From Mangrovibacterium lignilyticum (lineage in GTDB: Bacteria; Bacteroidota; Bacteroidia; Bacteroidales; Prolixibacteraceae), in NCBI RefSeq assembly GCF_010882175.1, contig NZ_WKLH01000002.1, positions 310,001 to 374,000 on the forward strand: 64,000 nt of DNA, written 5' to 3'. This document shows, piece by piece, positions 1 to 8,638 of the stretch. Position 1 is the first letter of the stretch. Every line of letters begins with the position of its first letter. The position numbers were made by a program, and so were the translations under genes. The notes beneath the pieces were generated by a model that was given only the letters and a program-made list of their open reading frames with translations, was not told the origin of the DNA and searched no databases.

Positions 1-2
1 AA

Positions 3-836
3 GTCGGTGATGTTGTTGACCGGGAAATCAGTTGGTCGGCCAGTGGCACCATGGCGGCCTTTTTCCCCGACATTGACTGGGTCAAAACTGATGGTCTGAG
101 TGTTTATCCGGAATTGCCCGGTAGCAACACCAAAATGCCGGAACGAGGCTCTGAGCAGATAGCCTATAAGAAACAAAAAATCTCTTATCTGTTCGAGCGG
201 GAAGGGCGCATTACGCTGCCTGCCATAAAGATGGGCTATTGGCATGCACGTCAAAATCGCTGGATCGATCGTTCCCTTCCTGAAATAATCGTTGAAGTAG
301 CAGCCAATCCCGATCTGGCGATGTTAGCATCCGTGCGCGATTCACTGAGCCAGCTAACAGCCGATCCGACTCAGAACAGTGATTTGGAAAATGAAGCTGC
401 TTTTCAATGGAAAACACTGCTGCCGCTTTTGCTGAAGATTGCTGCTTTAGCAATATTGCTGGGCTTGCTGGTTTATTATATTCGGCTGTTTATCCTTAAG
501 CGGAAGCTCTATTTGCAAAGCAATACCCATCAGTTAAGCAAGCTAAAGCAAGCCTTGAGTAAAGGACAAAAACCAACCATCCAGACAGCGCTTTATCGGT
601 GGATGGATCATTTGCCCACCAGTCGGAGAGAAGCGAATTTCTCCCGGCTTTGCGAAGCAAATCTGGACCATGTCAGCCCGTCATTGAAATCAAGCATCGA
701 CCATTTATTCGAGCCTGAGCCAAGCATGCTGGACACCAACGATCAAAAGGAATTGCTAAAAACAGTGAAGGTGCTCCACCGGAAATGTTCTAAAAAGCCC
801 GACAAACAAGCCAGGCGATTACAACTAAACCCGTAA
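3..836 (+). CDS. batD: BatD-like aerotolerance protein, 3' part (partial)
   Basis: The frame is already open at the window edge, so this is the C-terminal part of a larger gene that ends at 834-836. The visible protein begins with beta-rich sequence of the kind seen in BatD proteins (GDVVDREISWSASGT near the edge). One hydrophobic membrane helix follows at about nt 420-490, then a basic tail of about 110 residues. BatD (BAM/oxygen tolerance family) is an inner-membrane protein with Ig-like periplasmic domains and a single C-terminal membrane helix, encoded with the VWA proteins BatA and BatB in Bacteroidota. The Bat partners would lie upstream, outside the window. Assignment to BatD rests on domain order and motif feel, because the diagnostic N-terminus is missing. 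Confidence 0.7.
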   Translation, partial: VGDVVDREISWSASGTMAAFFPDIDWVKTDGLSVYPELPGSNTKMPERGSEQIAYKKQKISYLFEREGRITLPAIKMGYWHARQNRWIDRSLPEIIVEVAANPDLAMLASVRDSLSQLTADPTQNSDLENEAAFQWKTLLPLLLKIAALAILLGLLVYYIRLFILKRKLYLQSNTHQLSKLKQALSKGQKPTIQTALYRWMDHLPTSRREANFSRLCEANLDHVSPSLKSSIDHLFEPEPSMLDTNDQKELLKTVKVLHRKCSKKPDKQARRLQLNP

Positions 837-866
837 ATTCAATGACGAGTGTTTCGCTCCCTATGA

Positions 867-3311
867 CTAAGCGTTTTTCAGCCACGCTTGCACCATGCGT
901 AGCTCGCCATAGCTGAATTGATCACCCAAGCCGTTTTTCGCTTCGGTTAAGGTACTTGCCGGGTGCTCTTCCATATAGTTCTGGATTTTATTCAGCTTGT
1001 CCAGGTCAATCAAGCGGCTTAACTCCAGCTCGCCGGTTGTTACGTAATGCGCCAGATGCCCCTCGATGGTTGTCACCGCCATATCCCGCTCAGTAGCAAT
1101 CCGCCCGATACTTTCACCATCCAGAAACCGTTGATAGCTAATCTCCCGTGACGGTACTTTCGGCTTCATCTCTTGAGTATCCAGTTGTGTTTGAACCTCA
1201 ATTTTCAATTGCTTATCCTGCGCGAAATCGGCGATCTGCTTTAAAATGGCGGTGCCGTAATGCTTTACCGTCTTTTTACCAATCCCTTTCAAATCCAGTA
1301 AGTCTTTGGTGCTTACGGGCAAGGTGTTCACAATGGCCACCAACGCTTTTTGGGTCAAAATCTGGTAGGCAGGTACACCCTGTTCATCGGCCAAATCTTT
1401 GCGCCAGGCTTGCAGTTTACGGAACAAGTCCGGGTGATTTGTTTCAACGGCCCGTGAAGTTGCAGCCGGTTCTTTTTCGGCCGGAGCCGCTGTTAACAGC
1501 GCCTTCGCACGGGTTGGCAAGTAGTCCTTAACCACCAAGCCGTTCTGACAAAGCTGCCAGCAAGCCAGTTTCACATGCAGAATCTCGTTCATCTTCCTGA
1601 GGCGTCCGTTAATGTCTTTCTTCACCCCGTGGTTGTCGGTTTCAAAGGTAGCGGCTTTCAGCACCTCCTGCCAGTCCACTTTCAACTTATCGTGAAAATA
1701 GGCGCTGGCCTTTTTAATGCGTTCCTGCAAATCGGCGTTGTTTTCCACATCGTCGGCAAGCGATGCCAGCTCGTGTACCTGACGCATAAATTTAGCCGAC
1801 ATCGGAATCATTTCGTTGGTGCATTGTGCGGATATCACTCCCAGCTTTTCGCCGAGTGTTCCCAGCACTGAACCGGCATTCTCGCCAAAGATCTTTACAG
1901 CCTGCCGAACCTGGTATTCGTACGTTTTGAAATTGAACAACTCTTCGAGCAAAGCGAGCTGGTAAGCCTTTTGCGATTGCTGCAAATCCTTTTGCTCCGG
2001 TTGACTGTCGGCCATGCGGCTGTTAAACCCGTTGACCTCACGGTCGCAAATCACCGCCTTATTAGAGAGGGCGCTGCTCAACACCAACCCTTCCATACTT
2101 TTACAGCGGCTAAGTGCCACATAGGTTTGACCGTGAGCAAAAGCAGCCTGCGCATCGATGATGGCCCGCTCAAAGGTAAGTCCCTGGCTTTTGTGAATGG
2201 TGATGGCCCATGCCGGACGCAACGGATATTGCAAAAATGAGCCTTCAATTTTTTCTTCCAGCTCCTTGGTGCGCTCGTTCAATACATATTTCACATTATT
2301 CCAGAGCTCCCGATCAACCGGAATGGAAGCGAAATCGCCCGGACACCGGACAATGATCAAATCCTCCTCGAAGGATTCTACGGTGCCGATCTTCCCGTTA
2401 TAATACAGTTTGTCGGGTGAGCTGTCGTTCTTCACAAACATCACCTGTGCGCCTTCCTTCAGCACCAGCTTGTCCGCAGTGGGATAGGCATGGTCCGGAA
2501 AAACGCCTTCAACCTTCGCCTTAAATTGATGTGGTCCGGTCGTCAGCTTGTCCATCTCGCGGCCGTTAATGGTGTCGGCTGACGAATTGTGGGTGGTCAG
2601 GTGAATGTAACCCTCTTCCTTTTTCGGGTTGAAATCGGGTTGATATCGTTTATTCAGGATTTCGAGCGATTGCTGTGTCAGTTTGTCTTCGCGAATCTCA
2701 TTCAGAATTTGAATAAAAGCACCATCCGACTGCCTGAAAATATGCTTCAACTCAATGCTGATAACCTGCGCTTGCTGAAAGGCTTTGCTGCCAAAAAAGA
2801 ACAGGCTGCTGTAGTGCGACCGCAGGATGTTCCACTCGTCGTTTCGGACCACCGGAGCCAGCTGCTGCAGATCGCCGATCATAAGTAATTGCACACCACC
2901 AAAAGGCTGAAAACGGTTCCGGTACTTCCGCAGCACCCGGTCAATTCCATCGAGCAAATCGGCCCGCACCATACTGATCTCATCAATGATCAGCAGATCC
3001 AACGAGCGGATGATATCAATCTTGCGTTTGGTAAATTTGTGGCTGTTCAGCTCATTTTGCTCATTGGCACCTTCGGGCACCGGCAAAATAGGGCCAAATG
3101 CGAGCTGAAAAAAGGAGTGAATGGTTACCCCGCCGGCATTAATAGCTGCAACACCCGTTGGTGCCAACACCACCGAACGTTTCCATGCCAGGTTTTTCAG
3201 GCGTTTCAGGAACGTTGTTTTACCGGTTCCCGCCTTTCCCGTCAGGAAAATATTCCGATCCGTCAGGTTGACAAAATTCCAGGCCAGTTCCAGTTCTTTG
3301 TTGGTTTCCAT
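867..3311 (-). CDS. Pif1/RecD-like DNA helicase with HRDC and C-terminal helix-turn-helix region
   Basis: Superfamily 1B helicase of 814 residues. Walker A GKAGTGKT lies at residues 25-32 and Walker B with DEIS near 105-113. The UvrD-like C-terminal motif around AITIHKSQGLTFERAIID is present, as is VALSRCKSMEGL, both typical of Pif1/RecD proteins. A helix-hairpin-helix/HRDC-like region follows at about 655-720 (DLKGIGKKTVKHYG), and the last 80 residues look like the RecQ-type winged-helix/HTH extension. Proteins of this architecture are common single-copy genes in Bacteroidota and are expected to unwind DNA in repair or replication. The gene converges on batD with a 30-nt gap. The ATG at 3311 is the natural start, because the Walker A position matches the family. 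Confidence 0.9.
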   Translation of the reverse strand: METNKELELAWNFVNLTDRNIFLTGKAGTGKTTFLKRLKNLAWKRSVVLAPTGVAAINAGGVTIHSFFQLAFGPILPVPEGANEQNELNSHKFTKRKIDIIRSLDLLIIDEISMVRADLLDGIDRVLRKYRNRFQPFGGVQLLMIGDLQQLAPVVRNDEWNILRSHYSSLFFFGSKAFQQAQVISIELKHIFRQSDGAFIQILNEIREDKLTQQSLEILNKRYQPDFNPKKEEGYIHLTTHNSSADTINGREMDKLTTGPHQFKAKVEGVFPDHAYPTADKLVLKEGAQVMFVKNDSSPDKLYYNGKIGTVESFEEDLIIVRCPGDFASIPVDRELWNNVKYVLNERTKELEEKIEGSFLQYPLRPAWAITIHKSQGLTFERAIIDAQAAFAHGQTYVALSRCKSMEGLVLSSALSNKAVICDREVNGFNSRMADSQPEQKDLQQSQKAYQLALLEELFNFKTYEYQVRQAVKIFGENAGSVLGTLGEKLGVISAQCTNEMIPMSAKFMRQVHELASLADDVENNADLQERIKKASAYFHDKLKVDWQEVLKAATFETDNHGVKKDINGRLRKMNEILHVKLACWQLCQNGLVVKDYLPTRAKALLTAAPAEKEPAATSRAVETNHPDLFRKLQAWRKDLADEQGVPAYQILTQKALVAIVNTLPVSTKDLLDLKGIGKKTVKHYGTAILKQIADFAQDKQLKIEVQTQLDTQEMKPKVPSREISYQRFLDGESIGRIATERDMAVTTIEGHLAHYVTTGELELSRLIDLDKLNKIQNYMEEHPASTLTEAKNGLGDQFSYGELRMVQAWLKNA

Positions 3312-3741
3312 GTCGTTATCTAATTGGGTGCTTTTGTGGGTTCTCGATAGACCGGCAATTTACGAATAATCGTCCGGACTACCAGTTTGTATTGTCATCA
3401 GAAGTTCTGTTTGAAATCCGTTCGCAAATTTCCGGCTCTTTTTTTTAACGCGCAAATCACAAGTCTGCTTCAGCGGTGGTTTTTCTATGAATAAGCCTTA
3501 TCTCATCTGACATTAAGATATCTATCGGCCGAAAAACTATCAATTTGTAACGATCCCAAAAACATTGTTTACACGATGCCTGATTTCGATGTTAATTTTT
3601 AGAAGCCATTATTAACAATCAGAAGGCTTGAGCGTTTATATAGCGAGCAATGCTCGTATTGTTGTTAACTTATACCATGGTTCAGAACAGCACTACGAAA
3701 TTCACTTTCAAGACAAGTATTTTCAACTCGGAAATTACCTG
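3312..3741. other. Divergent intergenic region, no gene
   Basis: Spacer between the helicase (minus) and the glucosidase (plus). No coding frame is convincing. A short palindrome CGAGCA-A-TGCTCG sits at 3644-3656 and could be an operator, because its one-base centre is too tight for an RNA hairpin. Confidence 0.5.
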
Positions 3742-3772
3742 TTTGACTTTCATAATTCGTTTTTTATAATTG
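3742..3772 (+). promoter_or_regulatory. Bacteroidota-type promoter of the glucosidase gene
   Basis: TTTG at 3742-3745, a 19-nt spacer, then TATAATTG at 3765-3772. This fits the TTTG-N19-TAnnTTTG consensus of the primary sigma factor of Bacteroidota with one mismatch. Transcription would begin near 3779, only a few bases before the ATG at 3782, so the message may be nearly leaderless. Confidence 0.45.
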
Positions 3773-3781
3773 GCAAAAGTG

Positions 3782-6406
3782 ATGGAAAATACAGAAGAAA
3801 TAAAGCGTTTGCAACGATCGTCCGACAACAGAACCTGGCGGAAGTGGGGGCCTTATGTTTCCGAACGCCAGTGGGGAACGATTCGCGAAGATTACTCGAA
3901 GGACGGACAGACGTGGGATGCGATTTCACATGACCACGCACGCAGCAATGCTTATCGCTGGGGAGAAGATGGTATCGCCGGATTTTGCGACAGCCAGCAA
4001 ATTCTGTGTTTGGCACCGGCATTTTGGAACGGGAAAGACCCTTTTCTGAAGGAACGCTTGTTTGGACTGACCAATGGACAGGGCAACCATGGCGAAGATG
4101 TGAAAGAGATTTACTATCACCTCGAATCGTCTCCAACGCATTCGTATTGTAAGTATTTGTATAAATATCCGCAGGAAGAGTTTCCGTACGAGGAACTTGT
4201 GGAACAAAACAGGACCAGAGACCGGAACGTGCGTGAGTTTGAAATCACCGATTCCGGAATTTTCGAAGAAGACCGCTATTTCGACATTTTCATTGAATAC
4301 GCCAAAGCAGGGATCAACGATATTTTGATGAAAATTACGGTGGTTAACCGGGGACCCGAAGAAGCCCTGATTCATGTTTTGCCCCATTTATGGTTCCGGA
4401 ATTTCTGGAAACACAATGATCGTTTTAAGCGGCCGGAGATCAAAACGCTGGGGGAGAGTACGATTCACACAAACAGCTACCGAAATGGCAGTTTCTATTT
4501 TTATCATCAAGGGGGCGAGCAGTTGTTTTGTGAGAACGAAACCAACAACCAGGTAATCTACCAGCTCGAAAACGACTTCGACTATGTCAAAGATGGCATC
4601 AACAATCACGTCGTCAACGGCGAAGCATCGGTGAACCCTGCAAAGACGGGCACGAAATGCGCCATTTGGTACACAAAAACAATCCCCGCAGGAGCTTCGG
4701 CAGAGATTTGTGTCCGCTTAAGCAAAAATAAGCTGGCCAATCCCTTTGAAAATTTTGAAGAGGCAATTTCCCGCTGCAAAGCCGACAGCGATGCTTTTTA
4801 CGCCGGTTTGCTGACCAACAGTAGCAGTGACGAACAAAAGTTCCTGGCCAAAAGTGCATTGGGCGGCTTACTTTGGACCAAGCAGTATTACTATTTCGAC
4901 GTATACAAATGGCTGAACGGCGAACAGGGAAAGACGCCGCCTGAGCGCGACATTGTGCGGAACCACAACTGGCAGCACCTGACCAACCGAAACATCATAT
5001 CGATGCCCGATAAGTGGGAATATCCGTGGTATGCCGCCTGGGATTTGGCCTTTCACTGCACGTCATTTGCGCACATCGATGTTGGCTTTGCCAAACGCCA
5101 GCTGCTGCTCATGCTCAAGGAATATTACATGCATCCCAACGGTCAGATTCCCGCCTACGAATGGAACTTCAGCGACGTGAACCCGCCGGTACATGCCATG
5201 GCCGTTTGGCAGGTGTATACCACCGACCGCAAAAAGACCGGGAAAAGTGATTTTGTTTTTTTGGAAAAGGCTTTTCAAAAACTATTGCTCAATTTCACCT
5301 GGTGGGTTAACCGAAAAGACGCCGATGGAACCGATGTTTTTGAGGGCGGCTTCCTGGGACTTGATAATATTGGTGTTTTTGACCGAAACAACATGCCCCT
5401 CGGTATTATGGACCTTCAGCAGGCGGATGCCACCAGCTGGATGGCCATGTTTTCCCTCAATATGTTGCAGATCTCGCTCGAACTGGCGCAACATAACCTG
5501 GTGTACGAAGAGTCGGCTGCCAAATTTTTCCGACATTTTCTGAATATTGCCTGGGCCATGAACAACATCGGCGATAAAGAAATTCCGCTATGGGACGACG
5601 AAGACAAATTTTTCTATGATGTAGTCCGCCTCGAGGACGGCAGGAACGAAAAGCTTCGTGTGCGTTCGCTGGTGGGCATTACGCCTTTGTTTGCGGTGGA
5701 GGTCATCGACGATAGCACCTTCAAAAATTTACGGCGCTTCAAACGTCGGGCGGTCGAGATTATAAAGTCGCGCCCCGATCTGGCCTCCCTGATTTCCGAT
5801 ATCGAAGTCGAAAACAGTCGCGGTGAATACCTGTTTGCCATTATGCGCAACGACCGGCTCGAAAAGATCCTGGATCGTTTGCTCGACGAAGCCGAGTTTT
5901 TGTCGGATTATGGTATCCGGTCGTTGTCGAAATACCACGAAGAAAACCCGTATGCTTTCGAGTATAACGGGGGCAGGCATACGATTGAATATGTGCCCGG
6001 CGAAAGCTCATCGCCCATGTTTGGCGGTAACTCAAACTGGCGCGGACCGATCTGGCTCCCGTTAAATTACCTCATTATTATTTCGCTGAAAAAATACTAT
6101 AAATTTTACGGGCCAACGGTCACTTACGAATTTCCGAAAGGTTCGGGAAAACAACTGAACCTGAAAGAAATTGCCATGGAGTTAACCAACCGCCTGCTTC
6201 GGATCTTCGAAAAGAACAGCAGCGTAACCTATCATTATTTCTCCAATCATCCGGTTTATAACCAGGAAAACGGGTCGTTCAACTACCACCAGTTTTTCGA
6301 ATATTTCAACGGCGATACAGGTGAAGGGCTGGGGGCTTCGCACCAAACAGGCTGGACCTCGTTAATTGCCAACCTGATTATTGAAATGAACGACGATGAC
6401 GTTTGA
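3782..6406 (+). CDS. GH63-type (MGH1-like) glucosidase
   Basis: About 874 residues. The N-terminal half is a beta-sandwich-like region (WRKWGPYVSERQWGTIREDY, then GNHGEDVKEIYYH), followed by an (alpha/alpha)6 toroid region with AAWDLAFH, GQIPAYEWNFSDVNPP and the late motif YVPGESSSPMFGGNSNWRGP. This matches the bacterial glucosidase group annotated as GH63/MGH1-like, which hydrolyses alpha-glucosides, and bacterial members are often cytoplasmic. No signal peptide is visible. An in-frame TTG at 3770 lies inside the proposed -7 element, so the ATG at 3782 is preferred. The gene stands alone: no transporter or regulator is next to it, so its physiological substrate cannot be inferred from context. 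Confidence 0.88.
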   Translation: MENTEEIKRLQRSSDNRTWRKWGPYVSERQWGTIREDYSKDGQTWDAISHDHARSNAYRWGEDGIAGFCDSQQILCLAPAFWNGKDPFLKERLFGLTNGQGNHGEDVKEIYYHLESSPTHSYCKYLYKYPQEEFPYEELVEQNRTRDRNVREFEITDSGIFEEDRYFDIFIEYAKAGINDILMKITVVNRGPEEALIHVLPHLWFRNFWKHNDRFKRPEIKTLGESTIHTNSYRNGSFYFYHQGGEQLFCENETNNQVIYQLENDFDYVKDGINNHVVNGEASVNPAKTGTKCAIWYTKTIPAGASAEICVRLSKNKLANPFENFEEAISRCKADSDAFYAGLLTNSSSDEQKFLAKSALGGLLWTKQYYYFDVYKWLNGEQGKTPPERDIVRNHNWQHLTNRNIISMPDKWEYPWYAAWDLAFHCTSFAHIDVGFAKRQLLLMLKEYYMHPNGQIPAYEWNFSDVNPPVHAMAVWQVYTTDRKKTGKSDFVFLEKAFQKLLLNFTWWVNRKDADGTDVFEGGFLGLDNIGVFDRNNMPLGIMDLQQADATSWMAMFSLNMLQISLELAQHNLVYEESAAKFFRHFLNIAWAMNNIGDKEIPLWDDEDKFFYDVVRLEDGRNEKLRVRSLVGITPLFAVEVIDDSTFKNLRRFKRRAVEIIKSRPDLASLISDIEVENSRGEYLFAIMRNDRLEKILDRLLDEAEFLSDYGIRSLSKYHEENPYAFEYNGGRHTIEYVPGESSSPMFGGNSNWRGPIWLPLNYLIIISLKKYYKFYGPTVTYEFPKGSGKQLNLKEIAMELTNRLLRIFEKNSSVTYHYFSNHPVYNQENGSFNYHQFFEYFNGDTGEGLGASHQTGWTSLIANLIIEMNDDDV

Positions 6407-6434
6407 TTGTTGCTAGCCGCGGATTGCGACAAAA

Positions 6435-6459
6435 AAAGCCCCGGCAATTCCGGGGCTTT
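6435..6459. terminator. Intrinsic terminator between convergent genes
   Basis: Ten-bp stem AAAGCCCCGG / CCGGGGCTTT with a five-base loop CAATT. Seven A residues precede it on the plus strand, giving a U7 tract for the minus-strand gene at 6557-7240. It can also stop the glucosidase transcript. Confidence 0.85.
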
Positions 6460-6556
6460 CGACAGATCGATGATAAGAGGTAATAGGCATTAGGCAGGAC
6501 TATGATCACCAATCTGTATTCTGGTAAATTAACTGGTTTTGCTCGCCAGTCATTCG

Positions 6557-7240
6557 TCAAAGTGTCTCTTCCTGCACTTCTTCGTCTTCTTCAATCGGGT
6601 CTTGCGAACCGTAAATCACATAATCGTTGTAGTAGGCCTCGTTCAGCCCGTTCCAAATATCCTTGCCGGCTTCGCAGATCTCCGAAATCAGCGCATAGAG
6701 CTCGTTGGCGGTGTTCTCGCGTTCAATAGTCTTCGCTTCGCGGGTCGACATGGCCTCCTTTTGATCGTCAATGGCATTGTCCAGAACGGCGGTGGCCGCT
6801 CCAATTTCGTCCAGCGTTACTGCCGTAATATTCCGCGCAGCCAGTTTGTCTAGCATTTCGTTGCAGGTTAAACAAATATGGTTCGCCAGTACAATGAGAT
6901 CAGGAGATTTAATATCCTTCAGTTGATTGAAACGCAGGCCTTTGTATTCAACCGATTTTTCGCCCAAGGCATGCTTGCAGCGGTAGCGAAGGCTTACCAA
7001 CAGGTCGACAACCGTACTGTTCGCTTTATTTTTGGCATCGGTCTTTAGCGTTTGCTGAGCCAACCAGTAGTTGTCGGAAGGTAATTCGCGGAAGTTCGTT
7101 AGTTTACTCGCGAAATTGGTTCGGAAGATTTCGTCGTATCCGCGCAAGGCAAATTGAGCGGCATCGCGTAACATCAGGTCATTTACCCGGTCGCCCCGTT
7201 GCGTGAGCGTACCCATACTGAAATGAAAATTTGCACTCAT
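6557..7240 (-). CDS. Hypothetical protein, 227 aa, mostly helical
   Basis: I do not recognise this family. The protein has no signal peptide or membrane segment. It looks largely alpha-helical, with a pair of Cys residues in HICLTCNEM near the middle and a very acidic C-terminus (DPIEEDEEVQEETL). The N-terminus (MSANFHFSMGTLTQRGDRVNDLML) resembles small uncharacterised Bacteroidota proteins, but no catalytic motif is visible. The gene is monocistronic and ends at the strong terminator at 6435-6459. Codon use and frame integrity support a real gene. Confidence 0.7.
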   Translation of the reverse strand: MSANFHFSMGTLTQRGDRVNDLMLRDAAQFALRGYDEIFRTNFASKLTNFRELPSDNYWLAQQTLKTDAKNKANSTVVDLLVSLRYRCKHALGEKSVEYKGLRFNQLKDIKSPDLIVLANHICLTCNEMLDKLAARNITAVTLDEIGAATAVLDNAIDDQKEAMSTREAKTIERENTANELYALISEICEAGKDIWNGLNEAYYNDYVIYGSQDPIEEDEEVQEETL

Positions 7241-7329
7241 AAGTTGAAGATTTATTGGGATTTAAAAATGATTAAACAAAAAGTTACACGAAGTTACGGC
7301 CCTCGAATATGATAGTCAATACTTTAGTT

Positions 7330-7829
7330 ATGAAAAACTCACTGTTTCGAAACATATGGTTGAAATTAGCATTTAAATTATGGACATGTAGCTCTTTTAT
7401 TGCAATTGCATGCTACGGATTATTTTCAGGCAACGGCAGGCTGGTTTTTATGGCAGAGACTTCCGACAATCCAAATGCCTGTATCGCCAATAATGGCGCG
7501 CCCTTAGCAAGCTTTTTAGATTTGAGGAAATGCCTGCGAAAGGCGAGGAAAACGCTGCGAAAGGTGAGATAATAACTGCGAAAGACGAGGAAAGCTTTGA
7601 TCGATAGGAGTGAAGGGCTGCTTAACATGCGAAAAGGTTTCCTAACACCGGGGAAGAGTTTGCTAATTCAGCGGAAGTAAGGACTAACAAGGAGAACAAG
7701 CCTACGAACCATGAGCAAGAGCCTACCAGAGACGAGAGCAACACGGCTACCAAAGCGGAAGAGGCTGCTAAGGCCGAGCATCCCCCCGGGAAAAGCGAAG
7801 GGAGGACTACTCGCGAATTTCGGACTTGA
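7330..7829 (+). pseudogene. Possible decayed gene encoding a heptapeptide-repeat protein
   Basis: An ATG at 7330 opens a short frame with a hydrophobic N-terminal stretch that could be a signal or membrane anchor. Downstream, a different frame (codons in phase with 7524) reads through a 21-bp repeat as degenerate heptads such as PAKGEEN, AAKGEII, TAKDEES, TATKAEE. Three stops (605-607, 611-613 and 623-625 of 7xxx) break it in one unit, after which it is open again to 7827-7829. This looks like a repeat-coding gene ruined by a frameshift and stops. It could equally be a non-coding minisatellite whose period happens to be a multiple of three. Confidence 0.3.
7522..7815. repeat. Degenerate tandem array, 21-bp period, about 14 units without indels
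   Basis: Cutting the sequence every 21 bases from 7522 lines up 14 units with G at position 3 of all 14 and G at position 5 of 13. Consensus is roughly nnGAGGAAnagnctnCtAAc. The first three units share CTGCGAAAG exactly. Later units have diverged strongly but keep the phase. No spacer structure is present, so this is not a CRISPR array. Confidence 0.7.
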
Positions 7830-7935
7830 AAACGATAATTTGGTTTTGATAACTAGTGGATAGAAACGCTGCTTAATAGAAATTATTTTGGAGTAATTTG
7901 GGTAAGTTTAAAGACTCAACCTCAATTAACCTTTG

Positions 7936-8073
7936 ATGTTTAAGGAAAGAATTTACCATATCGTTGATAATGGGGCGCACGGTTCAAAATACAATTTGTT
8001 TTTTGATTACGGAATAATGCTACTAATCGTGCTAAACGTAATTGCATCAATGCTCGAAACGATCCCTGAAATA
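7936..8073 (+). pseudogene. N-terminal fragment of a voltage-gated ion channel (Ion_trans family)
   Basis: An ATG at 7936 begins MFKERIYHIVDNG, followed by FFDYGIMLLIVLNVIASMLETIP. This resembles the cytoplasmic N-terminus and first membrane helix of bacterial six-helix potassium or cation channels. Homology stops abruptly at about codon 46, where the multi-hairpin repeat begins at 8074. The frame runs on through repeat sequence to a stop near 8139 without channel features. No voltage sensor, pore loop or selectivity filter is found downstream, so this is a truncated remnant. The remainder may have been lost by deletion at the repeat. Confidence 0.55.
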
Positions 8074-8280
8074 GCCTCGGAAGGCTCACGCCCCTTCAGG
8101 ACTTCGGGTACGTACGAACATATCGGTAACAGGCCCTGATGCTTTGGCACCGTTGGTGCGGGAAAGAGACCCGGATGGAGAACCGAGACAGGCCAACGGC
8201 CTGATAGCAATAGCCCGCGGCAACGCCGTGGGAAAAGGAATAAAAAGGAGGTTATCGCCCTGAAGGGGCAATAGCCAACG
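8074..8280. repeat. Multi-hairpin intergenic repeat element
   Basis: Five short hairpins lie in about 200 bp: GCCT/AGGC (8074-8085), GCACC-GTT-GGTGC (8147-8159), CAGGCC-AAC-GGCCTG (8189-8203), CCCGCGGC-AAC-GCCGTGGG (8214-8232, one G-T pair) and GCCC/GGGC (8257-8269). Two share an AAC loop. The GC-rich, loop-conserved palindromes differ from the AT-rich surroundings. They resemble the interspersed palindromic repeats I recall from Bacteroidota intergenic regions. The element begins exactly where the ion-channel fragment loses its homology. Confidence 0.55.
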
Positions 8281-8308
8281 AATGATAAAAACCAATAACA
8301 ACAACCAA

Positions 8309-8518
8309 ATGAAACGCAAATTAGAACAAGAAATTCTGGACGCTATGAACCGGGATCCGGGAAACTGGAGAGGTCCGTTTTATGTGAACCGCAAAGATCC
8401 GCGGCTGATCGTTCCCAAATACAGTCGCTGGATGGGATTTACGCTAAACTTTGCGAATCCGTTTTCATGGGTGGTCGTTGTTGTGCTTATCGCCATCATT
8501 GTGTTGGTTAGTTTGTAA
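8309..8518 (+). CDS. Small DUF5808-like membrane-anchored protein
   Basis: A protein of 69 residues if started at the ATG at 8309; an in-frame ATG at 8282 adds nine mostly Asn/Lys residues. The core NWRGPFYVNRKDPRLIVPK followed by GFTLNFANPFSW is the hallmark of the DUF5808 family, and a single C-terminal membrane helix of about 17 aliphatic residues follows. Function of the family is unknown. The gene begins immediately after the hairpin repeat, so its promoter may lie within or upstream of that element. The tail ends at the membrane, leaving the DUF on the other side. Confidence 0.7.
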   Translation: MKRKLEQEILDAMNRDPGNWRGPFYVNRKDPRLIVPKYSRWMGFTLNFANPFSWVVVVVLIAIIVLVSL

Positions 8519-8638
8519 GCCAAACCTGATGCCCGTGCTCCCTTGGTAAAAAGAGAGAAGAGCCTCATAATCCAGCGGTTTCGATCCGCTAAAGGGGGAG
8601 ATGGAATGAGCCGAATTTTACGAACGCTCAATCACTGA

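Noticed and set aside
2889-3323. Open frame of 144 codons antisense to the helicase gene
   Set aside because: It runs against a gene with complete helicase motifs and has no recognisable domain; a shadow frame.
3770-3781. TTG start of the glucosidase
   Set aside because: It lies within the -7 promoter element; the ATG at 3782 is consistent with the transcript.
7522-7815. The 21-bp array as a CRISPR array
   Set aside because: Units abut directly with no spacers and are too degenerate.
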